Source: Geoglobus sp.
GTDB lineage: Archaea > Halobacteriota > Archaeoglobi > Archaeoglobales > Archaeoglobaceae
Assembly: GCA_015523645.1 (NCBI GenBank)
Contig: WAJY01000258.1
Coordinates: forward strand, 1-7,851
Reading direction: 5' to 3'
DNA length: 7,851 nucleotides
Part shown: piece after piece, positions 1 through 6,155 of the stretch
Numbering within the stretch: the stretch's first letter is position 1
Layout of the letters: each line of letters begins with the position of its first letter
The notes under the pieces: model-generated
What the model saw: only the letters and a program-made list of their open reading frames with translations
Databases searched by the model: none
Told to the model about the DNA's origin: nothing
Position numbers and translations under genes: made by a program

Positions 1-2
1 GC

Positions 3-74
3 GAAAAATGCGGGGCAGAGTTTCTGCCCGAGAACTCCAAGTTCTGCCTTGGTTGTGGGGCTGAGATTGGGTAG
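3..74 (+). CDS. C-terminal end of a zinc-ribbon protein (partial, start outside window)
   Basis: The third reading frame is open from the window edge to a TAG at 72-74. It encodes about 23 residues ending CLGCGAEIG. Two knuckles are visible: a Cys-Gly at residues 3-4 of the fragment (its partner Cys would lie just upstream, outside the window) and Cys-x-x-Cys-Gly at residues 15-19. This spacing, with Phe before the second knuckle, is typical of the short C-terminal zinc-ribbon domains common in archaeal proteins of many functions. The fragment says nothing about what the rest of the protein does. The other two frames also read through but give no recognisable pattern. It is on the same strand as the next gene, but more than 500 bases upstream of it, so it is probably a separate transcript. 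Confidence 0.6.
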   Translation, partial: EKCGAEFLPENSKFCLGCGAEIG

Positions 75-135
75 AGAGTTTTAAAAATTAATTAAAATTA
101 AAGTTTAATTATTATTTAGTTAATTTATTTTAAAG
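75..135. promoter_or_regulatory. AT-rich intergenic tract with a short palindrome
   Basis: Immediately after the zinc-ribbon stop the sequence is almost pure A and T for about 55 bases. It contains the 15-base palindrome AATTAAA-G-TTTAATT at 96-110 and several T runs on both strands. It plausibly holds the transcription terminator of the upstream gene (archaeal termination favours T-rich stretches), but it could equally hold a promoter. Sequence alone does not decide which. Confidence 0.35.
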
Positions 136-440
136 AGCTAACAACTTCTCTGCCAGATTCAACCCCTCTAACTGCGAATTCTGAAATCTCAGAATAGGAT
201 TGTCTAATGCCCTGTGTATTCCTTAAAAGAAGCTTTCTCAATAACAATCCTTCCTAAAGTTTCAAAAAGTTCTCTAAGAACCTTTCTGAAAGCTTCTCTG
301 CTTCTCAATCTAAACTATTGCTACCATGATAAGGAATGAAAGAGTTGAAGAATTTCTTAAGATATTACCCAATATCATCCTCCTTTTCTGTCACAAGTCT
401 TATAGCCAGTAGTTGCAGTGTTAACTCATCTGTATGCTAC
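125..440 (-). pseudogene. Possible decayed reverse-strand coding remnant, unidentified
   Basis: No intact gene lies between 75 and 587. Read on the minus strand, several short open stretches in different frames have protein-like composition. Bases 368-433 give TDELTLQLLAIRLVTEKEDD before a stop. Bases 207-314 give a helical-looking stretch containing SREAFRKVLRELFETLGRI. Bases about 125-200 give EISEFAVRGVESGREVV in a third frame, with a competing reading in another frame (ALDNPILRFQNSQLEG). Joining them would need two or three frameshifts and removal of stop codons. That pattern fits a gene or transposase in decay, but the open stretches are too short to exclude chance. I do not recognise the family. 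The alternative is ordinary non-coding spacer. Confidence 0.22.
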
Positions 441-488
441 GCTATCCTCAACCCAGTAGAAAGAACTGACCCACTGCATCTTTGAATG

Positions 489-496
489 TTAAATAC
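489..496 (+). promoter_or_regulatory. Candidate archaeal TATA box for the surface-protein operon
   Basis: TTAAATAC, followed by a further AT-rich TTAAATTT, is the best TATA-like element upstream of the first large gene. A start site about 25 bases downstream would fall near 518-522, giving a leader of about 65-70 bases before the ATG at 588. No convincing BRE is seen next to it. This is a motif match by eye. Confidence 0.35.
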
Positions 497-570
497 TTAA
501 ATTTGCTTGTCAATTGATAAAGAAAACTGGATAAATTTTATTAACACCCAGTCCAAGTATCAAAAAACAT

Positions 571-579
571 GGGGAGGGA
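571..579 (+). promoter_or_regulatory. Ribosome binding site that sets the start at 588
   Basis: GGGGAGGGA contains the GGAGG core at 573-577, ten bases before the ATG at 588. It supports that ATG over the upstream in-frame TTG at 507, which has no such site and would place 27 polar residues before the signal peptide. Confidence 0.6.
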
Positions 580-587
580 GTCAAAGT

Positions 588-2828
588 ATGTTGACTAAAA
601 TTTGTGTTGGATCTGTTTTTCTCGCTCTGCTTTTGCTCAGTCAGACTTCACTAGCCCTTACATTTGGCTTTGATCAGGAGAGAACCGGAAATTTTACGGA
701 TTACGGGACTAGAGAGGGATACGTTGTATGGAAAGCAAATCTAACAGGACTTGTTGACAGCTCTCCTGTTGTGTGGAATGGAAGGGTATACGTTTCAAAC
801 TGGTACGGCTTTGGAAACTGGAATCCGGGACTATACAGCATTGATGCAAATACAGGTGAGATACTGTGGGTAAATAGGAATGTAACAGGAGCGTCAACTC
901 CATCAATCTACAACGGAACAATCTTTATTGGAAGTTTGTCAGGAAAGCTTTATGCGGTGAATGCATCAACAGGGGAAGTTGTATGGGAAAGAGATCTTGA
1001 GAAAAATCCTGAATGGTGGGGTATTGCTTCATCTCCACTCATATACAACGAAACAATCTATGTAACAACATTCTCAGATGGAACTCTTCATGCATTGGAT
1101 TTGAATGGAAATGAGGTATGGAATGTAACAACAGGGAACAGAATAAGCCAGTATTCTTCTCCCTCAGCCTACAATGGGATTGTATTTTTTGCCGGAAATT
1201 CCACATCAAACATGCTCTATGCTGTTGATGAAGGTGGAAATGTGGTATGGACTTTTCAAGCTGACAGCAAGATTCTGGACACACCATCAATCGGCTGTGG
1301 AAAGGTTTTCTTTGCAACTGAAAACAGACTTTATGCTGTTAACCTTAATGGAAGCGAGGCTTGGAGCATACCATTTAACGGAACTATTTCCTCTCCTGCT
1401 GTAGCATACTGCAAGATTTTCATTGGCTCTATGAATGGCAAGTTTTACTGCTTCAATGCAACTAGCGGAGAAAAAATATGGGAGTTTGATGCCAATGGAA
1501 AGATTTACAGCTCACCGGCAGTGGCTGATGGAGTTGTTTATTTTGCTACAAATGTTCCAAATGGCACGGTTTATGCTCTTAATGCAGAGAATGGTTCTCT
1601 TATCTGGAGCTATTCCTTGAATCCTCCTGATGGAGCTTACTACAACATAATGTCATCTCCATTCATTTATCATGGCAAGGTCTTCATAGGGGCGGATGAT
1701 GGTTATCTCTATGCATTTGGCTCAAATCCAATCATATGGAGAGGCAACATCACTTTAACAAAGGGAAAGGTAGAGATAAGGCTGAAGGATGGAGCAAAAG
1801 CAGAAGTCGATGGTCTTTCAGCTCTTGCAGCAATCTGGAAAGCCTCGCAGGCTGGAAACTTCAGTGTTGAAATCGTGAACTCATCATGGGGACTCTACGT
1901 TGAAAGCATTGCAGGTGTAAAACCTGTAGGCATGAGTGGCTGGATGTACTGGGTTAATTATCCAGATGAACCGATGCCAAATGTTGGAGCTGCAGATTAT
2001 ATTCTTAGAGATGGTGACAGGCTTGTGTTCTATTACGGAAGCTATAATCCTGAGACTTGGGAGCCAACCAAGCCCAATCAGTCAGACCACCTTGTAATAA
2101 TAAATGTCAGTCTGAGCAATGTTTTGTGGGAAGGGAAGGTTACACTCCAGCCGGGCTATGTTAACATAACCCTTGAAGATGGAACCCAAGTTTCGGTTAA
2201 CGGACTTTCTGCAATTGCTGCTTTATGGAAAGCTTCACAGCTTGGAGGATTCAATGTGACAATAAAGAATACGTCCTGGGGGCTTTATGTTGAAAAAATT
2301 GCAGATGTAACTCCAAATGCTTCCCATTACTGGCTTTACTGGGTCAACTATCCCAACGAACCTTCACCATCAGTAGGGGTAGAGGACTACATTCTTAGTG
2401 ATGGAGATGAGCTAATCTTCTACTATGGCTATTACAACACAACAACTTGGGAACCAAGCAAGCCATATGACTCCCCCTACATCGTAAAGATTCATGTTGG
2501 TGTTTCAGGAGTTGCGAAAATCACAGAATTGAGAGTTACAGATGGAGCTAGGGGGTCTTATGTTAATGGAACAGTTTACGTTGAACCGTTTATGAACGGG
2601 TGGTATGCAGTTGTTGTCAGTGGAACCAACAGCAATGGGGACAGCATCGCTGGAGTCTCTGTCGTTAGACTTTCAGCAGGTGAGAACATCGGCATTCCGG
2701 TGATAATAGCCGTTCCACAACAAGCTCAAACGGGAATATACAGACTCTATGCTGGATTGTACAAACTTTCAGAATATCCCGAAAAGCTGATTGACATCTA
2801 TGGAGGCGTGGATTGCGAGGTGAAATGA
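588..2828 (+). CDS. Secreted PQQ-repeat beta-propeller protein with two tandem DUF4430 domains
   Basis: 746 residues. The ATG at 588 is preferred because the protein then opens directly with a signal peptide (residues 1-23, hydrophobic core FLALLLL, cleavage near SLA/LTF). Residues 45-378 hold eight PQQ-like repeats, each ending in a pattern like LYAVNASTGEVVW, enough for an eight-bladed beta-propeller. Two DUF4430 domains follow at about 382-496 and 512-626, each with SWGLYVE, a W-x-YWVNYP segment and DGD-x-L-x-FYYG. Residues 630-746 look like a beta-sandwich and have no membrane anchor, so the protein is probably secreted or held by a partner. It has 24 N-glycosylation sequons. DUF4430 belongs to the beta-grasp group that includes the C-terminal domain of transcobalamin and intrinsic factor, suggesting ligand capture outside the cell. 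The propeller more likely mediates binding than PQQ enzymology. The stop overlaps the next gene's start (ATGA). Confidence 0.88.
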   Translation: MLTKICVGSVFLALLLLSQTSLALTFGFDQERTGNFTDYGTREGYVVWKANLTGLVDSSPVVWNGRVYVSNWYGFGNWNPGLYSIDANTGEILWVNRNVTGASTPSIYNGTIFIGSLSGKLYAVNASTGEVVWERDLEKNPEWWGIASSPLIYNETIYVTTFSDGTLHALDLNGNEVWNVTTGNRISQYSSPSAYNGIVFFAGNSTSNMLYAVDEGGNVVWTFQADSKILDTPSIGCGKVFFATENRLYAVNLNGSEAWSIPFNGTISSPAVAYCKIFIGSMNGKFYCFNATSGEKIWEFDANGKIYSSPAVADGVVYFATNVPNGTVYALNAENGSLIWSYSLNPPDGAYYNIMSSPFIYHGKVFIGADDGYLYAFGSNPIIWRGNITLTKGKVEIRLKDGAKAEVDGLSALAAIWKASQAGNFSVEIVNSSWGLYVESIAGVKPVGMSGWMYWVNYPDEPMPNVGAADYILRDGDRLVFYYGSYNPETWEPTKPNQSDHLVIINVSLSNVLWEGKVTLQPGYVNITLEDGTQVSVNGLSAIAALWKASQLGGFNVTIKNTSWGLYVEKIADVTPNASHYWLYWVNYPNEPSPSVGVEDYILSDGDELIFYYGYYNTTTWEPSKPYDSPYIVKIHVGVSGVAKITELRVTDGARGSYVNGTVYVEPFMNGWYAVVVSGTNSNGDSIAGVSVVRLSAGENIGIPVIIAVPQQAQTGIYRLYAGLYKLSEYPEKLIDIYGGVDCEVK
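1731..2465 (+). repeat. Tandem duplication encoding two DUF4430 domains
   Basis: Within the propeller gene, about 1731-2075 and 2121-2465 encode homologous domains offset by exactly 130 residues. Matching blocks in order are W-x-G-(N/K)-(I/V)-TL, DG-x-x-x-x-V-(D/N)-GLSA, (I/L)WKASQ, SWGLYVE, YWVNYP-(D/N)-EP, and DGD-x-L-x-FYYG. Similarity is also visible at DNA level around the WKASQ blocks, though many synonymous positions differ, so the duplication is not recent. A third, more divergent DUF4430 domain lies in the next gene at about 3140-3469. Confidence 0.8.
2817..2823 (+). promoter_or_regulatory. Ribosome binding site at the gene 1/gene 2 junction
   Basis: GAGGTGA matches the complement of the archaeal 16S rRNA 3' end. 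It lies inside the last codons of the propeller gene, one base before the ATG at 2825 and four before the ATG at 2828. The spacing favours 2828 or 2825. A separate GGAGG at 2802-2806 sits six bases before a TTG at 2813, leaving that start possible. Confidence 0.5.
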
Positions 2829-5107
2829 TGAAAAGGAGATTCTGGATCTACTTTCTTTTATTCCTTGCACTCATTCTTTCAGCATCAATTCCAGCCTTTT
2901 CACTGACAATGAGCATCAATGGTGGATCTGTAAATGAGCCTGTTACAGTGACTCTGGACAAGAATGCGTATGTAATTTTCAGAATGAACAACGGCACACC
3001 AGTATTCTCATACGGAAATCAGGTAAAGTTCATCCCACATCTTACAGGAAATCTTTACGTTGAAGCTAGGGTGGGTGATGAGGTTGTAAAAAAGATTGTG
3101 AAGATAACAAAAAAAGTAAGCGGTGGGGCTGGAGAGTCAAACCTTTTCTATTCTGGAACAGTGTATCTTCCAGATGGATCATTTAAACTAACAGCCTCTG
3201 GCGGAAAAGTATACACAATTCCTTGGAGAACGGCTTTGGGGGCTTTAAAGGCAGCATCTGAGCTTGCAGGGTTTAGTTTTACAATCAAAGAGACTAGCTG
3301 GGGACCATTCGTCTCATGCATTGCTGGAAAGTGCGAGAAGAGCGAAGGAGCAACCTCAGGCTGGATGTACCAGGTTAATGGACAAACACCAATGGTTGGA
3401 GCACATGAATATGAGGTTAAGGATGGAGATGTTGTTGTGTGGTACTTCTCTAGAAGCATGGATGAGACACCTGATACTTCTCCCATGATCTTAAAGATTT
3501 TGGTTAGGTTTCAGACAGGCATGCCTGCTGGAACCGGAGAAGCTGGAATGCATGGTGGTGAGGGTGAAAACAAGAGAGTGATTTTTAGAAAGGAGATTAC
3601 AGCAAACAGAGGCACCCAGGTTTCGCTTAATTTCCCAGATTATGTTAGGGATCGCTTCTCCCTGCTCTCGTTGAAAGCTAAATCAAAGAGTGTTAGCGTT
3701 AGAATAGAGCTGAAAGAAGCAAACGAGACAGGAGTGGTTTATGGGAAAGTTCTCAGAATGTTTGATTTAAATGTTAGTGGCGCAGAGAACGTTGAAATTG
3801 TGTTTCAAACTGAAAAGGATGTTGATAAAGACAGAGTTGTGCTTGTGGAATATAGAGAGAGATGGGTGGAATTACCTACAGAGTTTTTGTGGGAGGATCG
3901 GAATTACTATTATTTCTCTGCAAAAATTTCGAACTTCAGCACCTTTGCAGTTATTGAGAAATGGATTGCTTTTCCTCTCAATATTACAGATGAGCCCATA
4001 ATCAAAGCCCTATTCTGGCTTAAGACGATCCAGAATGATGATGGCGGGTTTGCAAATCCGGGAGAGGAGAGCAGCATCTCAAAGACATCATGGGTAATAA
4101 TGGCTTTAGCAGCATCAAAGCAGGATCCCCACAAATGGATAAAGAACGGAAACTCGCCTGTCGATTATCTGAAGAATAACCTCAATTCCTTCCTAGGAAA
4201 GATGGGGACTGCTGACATAGCAAGGACAATTCTTGCTGTTACTGCAGCGAGTGAAAACCCTAGGAACTTCAGCGGAGTCAATCTTGTCTCGATGCTCAGG
4301 GAGAGGGTTAAGGAGAATGGGCAGATTGGAGACTTTGTATACACAACAATCTGGGGAATAATGGCTCTGAAGGCAGTTGGAGAAGATGTCTCAAAATCTG
4401 TTGAATGGCTGAAATCACAGCAGAACAAAGACGGCGGCTTCGCTTGGGCTGTTGGGGAGAAGAGTGATTACGATGACACCGCTGCAGCAATACAGGCTTT
4501 GATCTATGCAGGAGAGCCAAAAGAATCTGAGGTCATCAAAAAAGCGCTGGATTATCTGAGAACAGGGCAGAATGACGATGGAGGATTTAGATATTTTGGC
4601 AATTCTTCATCAAATGCTGCCAGCGATGCATGGGTGATTCAAGCGTTGGTTGCTGCAGGGGAGAATCCGAGAGAGTGGAAAAAGAATGGCATCAGCGTTG
4701 TTGATCATCTTTTGAGCCTTCAGACTGAGGAGGGATACTTCAGGTACACATCTGTTCAGACATCCAATCCCGGATACATGACCGTCTGCGCAATAATGGC
4801 ATTGCTTGGAAAACCAAACCCCATAAAGCCTGAGTATGTGCATGGAGAGGTAAATCTGAGCGCTCTGACAGGAAAAATAAGTAAGGCAAAAGCCAAACCA
4901 GAAGAGACTCCCATTTCAACTCCTGTAGCAGTTGTAACACCCTCACCAACCATTACACCTACAATAACAGCAACAGAAGAGGTTAAAATTAGGAAAACTG
5001 CAGAAACGTTAATGACAGAAAAATCCGAGAGAACTCCGGGCTTTGAAGCTCTGCTCGGTTATCTTAGCATTGTATTGGCGTTTGCATGGAGGAAGTGGAG
5101 GAATTGA
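2825..5107 (+). CDS. Surface-anchored DUF4430 / alpha-alpha toroid protein with PGF-CTERM tail (intrinsic-factor-like)
   Basis: 760 residues from the ATG at 2825; TTG 2813 and ATG 2828 are alternatives, all leading into the same signal peptide (MMKRRF then a hydrophobic run, cleavage near AFS/LTM at 26). Domains in order: a beta-rich region 27-97; DUF4430 at 106-215 with SWGPFV and SGWMYQVNG; a PGF-pre-PGF-like domain at 250-378 (ends YYFSAKISNFSTFAVIE); an alpha/alpha toroid at 385-665 with QW-like motifs QNDDGGF (403), QNKDGGF (533), QNDDGGF (582) and QTEEGYF (633); a Thr/Pro-rich linker 690-737; and PGF-CTERM at 738-760. The toroid is of the terpenoid cyclase/prenyltransferase fold, which with DUF4430 makes up animal intrinsic factor and transcobalamin, here in the opposite order. 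Together with the BtuF-like gene that overlaps it downstream, this suggests corrinoid capture at the cell surface. The toroid carries DYDDTA at 548-553, resembling the cyclase DXDD motif, so an enzyme is not excluded. Confidence 0.88.
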   Translation: MMKRRFWIYFLLFLALILSASIPAFSLTMSINGGSVNEPVTVTLDKNAYVIFRMNNGTPVFSYGNQVKFIPHLTGNLYVEARVGDEVVKKIVKITKKVSGGAGESNLFYSGTVYLPDGSFKLTASGGKVYTIPWRTALGALKAASELAGFSFTIKETSWGPFVSCIAGKCEKSEGATSGWMYQVNGQTPMVGAHEYEVKDGDVVVWYFSRSMDETPDTSPMILKILVRFQTGMPAGTGEAGMHGGEGENKRVIFRKEITANRGTQVSLNFPDYVRDRFSLLSLKAKSKSVSVRIELKEANETGVVYGKVLRMFDLNVSGAENVEIVFQTEKDVDKDRVVLVEYRERWVELPTEFLWEDRNYYYFSAKISNFSTFAVIEKWIAFPLNITDEPIIKALFWLKTIQNDDGGFANPGEESSISKTSWVIMALAASKQDPHKWIKNGNSPVDYLKNNLNSFLGKMGTADIARTILAVTAASENPRNFSGVNLVSMLRERVKENGQIGDFVYTTIWGIMALKAVGEDVSKSVEWLKSQQNKDGGFAWAVGEKSDYDDTAAAIQALIYAGEPKESEVIKKALDYLRTGQNDDGGFRYFGNSSSNAASDAWVIQALVAAGENPREWKKNGISVVDHLLSLQTEEGYFRYTSVQTSNPGYMTVCAIMALLGKPNPIKPEYVHGEVNLSALTGKISKAKAKPEETPISTPVAVVTPSPTITPTITATEEVKIRKTAETLMTEKSERTPGFEALLGYLSIVLAFAWRKWRN
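5036..5104 (+). other. PGF-CTERM archaeosortase sorting signal
   Basis: The last 23 residues of the toroid protein are Pro-Gly-Phe, a hydrophobic helix (EALLGYLSIVLAFAW) and a basic end (RKWRN), directly after a Thr/Pro/Glu-rich linker. This is the tripartite PGF-CTERM architecture recognised by archaeosortase A in Euryarchaeota, where the segment is removed and the protein is attached to a membrane lipid beneath the S-layer. The archaeosortase gene itself is not in the window. Confidence 0.75.
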
Positions 5108-6138
5108 GGAGAATTATTTTATTTCTTTCAGTTGCTCTTGTTCTCGGAATTTCTCTCGGATGTGTGAGTAATGGGGGAATAAAGAGGTTAGATGAGGAAA
5201 AGTCTGGTTTAAGCAATAGCAATTCTCATGAATTGCATCAAAGTGGAAACATCACCAATGAGAGCAAGAACGCAACATCAGTCGCTTCAGAAAAACCTAA
5301 ACCAATCAGGGTGGTTGATGATTTTGGATATGAAGTTGTCATCAACAAAACCCCTGAGAGAATAGTCTCTCTAGCTCCAAGCAACACCGAAATTCTGTTT
5401 GCCCTTGGTCTCGGAAACAGAATAGTTGGTGTTACAGATTACTGTAACTATCCAGAAGAGGCTAAGAAGAAACCAAAAATTGGTGGCTATTCTACAGTTA
5501 ACATCGAGAAGGTTCTAGCCTTAAATCCTGATCTGGTTGTTGCAGCCTATGGAAATGGAAAAGAAACCATTGAGATTCTGAGAGATTATGGATTGACTGT
5601 TATCACTCTAAATCCCAGAAATCTTAGTGATGTTATGAAAGACATAGAGCTTCTCGGAAAGGTGACTGGGACTGAAGAGAATGCAACGAGGCTTGTGAGC
5701 ATGATGGAGCGGAAGATAGAGGAAGTAAAAAGAAATGTGTCAAATCTTAAATTCAAGCCGAAGGTGGCTCATGTGCTCTGGCATGATCCAATATGGGTTA
5801 GCGGAAAGAACACATTCATTGACGAGCTCATAAGGATTGCAGGAGGAGAGAATGCCTTTGGAGATCTTGAAGGATGGAAGGTAGTGAGCATTGAGGACTT
5901 TCTCGCAAGAAATCCCGACATAATTGTGGTGAACAGCGGAACCGGAATGGGAGGTGGCAGGGATATTCTTTACGATTGGACAATGAGGGAGTTGAAGGAT
6001 GTTAAAGCTGTGAAGGAGGGGAGGGTTTATGTGATAAATGCAGATATAATTTCCAGACCATCTTACAGGCTCGTTTACGCTCTTGAGGAGCTTTCAGAGA
6101 TAATTCAGAGATACAATTCAGAAATGATAAAAAAATAA
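5086..6138 (+). CDS. btuF: BtuF-like ABC transporter substrate-binding protein (probable corrinoid/cobalamin binding)
   Basis: 350 residues from the ATG at 5086; GTG 5095 and TTG 5104 are in-frame alternatives. TTG 5104 would start MRRIILFL, a cleaner signal peptide, but ATG is kept as the stronger codon. The hydrophobic segment (10-24) ends in SLGC with Cys26, a plausible lipid-attachment cysteine, followed by a polar Ser/Asn/Glu linker to about 75. Residues 75-345 form a class III binding protein (Peripla_BP_2): VDDFGYEV, PERIVSLAPSNTEILFALG, VGVTDYCNYPEEA, NIEKVLALNPDLVVA, WVSGKNTFIDEL, AGGENAF. Glu141 and Glu270 lie in the contexts of E. coli BtuF Glu72 and Glu202, which dock on the BtuC permease, with nearly the same spacing. 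DYxxYP and the SGK-GGEN pattern favour cobalamin over iron-siderophore relatives, but substrate is not provable from sequence. Its start lies 22 bases inside the upstream gene. No permease or ATPase gene follows; the next gene is convergent. Confidence 0.87.
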   Translation: MEEVEELRRIILFLSVALVLGISLGCVSNGGIKRLDEEKSGLSNSNSHELHQSGNITNESKNATSVASEKPKPIRVVDDFGYEVVINKTPERIVSLAPSNTEILFALGLGNRIVGVTDYCNYPEEAKKKPKIGGYSTVNIEKVLALNPDLVVAAYGNGKETIEILRDYGLTVITLNPRNLSDVMKDIELLGKVTGTEENATRLVSMMERKIEEVKRNVSNLKFKPKVAHVLWHDPIWVSGKNTFIDELIRIAGGENAFGDLEGWKVVSIEDFLARNPDIIVVNSGTGMGGGRDILYDWTMRELKDVKAVKEGRVYVINADIISRPSYRLVYALEELSEIIQRYNSEMIKK

Positions 6139-6155
6139 ATTTAAATCCTATTTTC
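6129..6155. terminator. Shared convergent termination region
   Basis: Two convergent genes end nine bases apart (TAA at 6136-6138, and the minus-strand stop at 6148-6150). On the minus strand a run of seven T (the complement of 6129-6135) directly follows the enoyl-CoA hydratase stop, a typical archaeal T-rich terminator embedded in the last codons of the opposing gene. On the plus strand only a weak TATTTT at 6149-6154 is seen. No stable hairpin is evident. Confidence 0.35.

Noticed and set aside
326..412. 28-codon plus-strand open frame beginning MIRNERVEEFLKILPN
   Set aside because: Its composition is protein-like, but it is very short, has no good ribosome site, and overlaps minus-strand fragments that look equally protein-like. 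It cannot be told from chance.
507..587. Longer version of the propeller gene starting at TTG 507
   Set aside because: The extra 27 residues are polar and would precede the signal peptide. No ribosome site precedes TTG 507, whereas GGAGG precedes the ATG at 588, and the candidate TATA box would lie only about 11 bases upstream of 507.
518..587. Cobalamin riboswitch in the leader of the operon
   Set aside because: The inferred leader is only about 70 bases and shows no B12-box or multi-stem layout. Such riboswitches are essentially bacterial.
588..1721. PQQ-dependent alcohol or glucose dehydrogenase
   Set aside because: The propeller repeats match, but the protein lacks recognisable quinoprotein features such as the vicinal disulfide Cys-Cys, a cytochrome c domain or calcium-site motifs, and it is fused to binding-type domains.
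3977..4819. Squalene-hopene cyclase
   Set aside because: QW-like repeats and a DXDD motif are present, but the domain is about 280 residues instead of about 600, is exported, and sits with DUF4430. A carrier-type toroid is more likely; the motif is reported as a separate finding.
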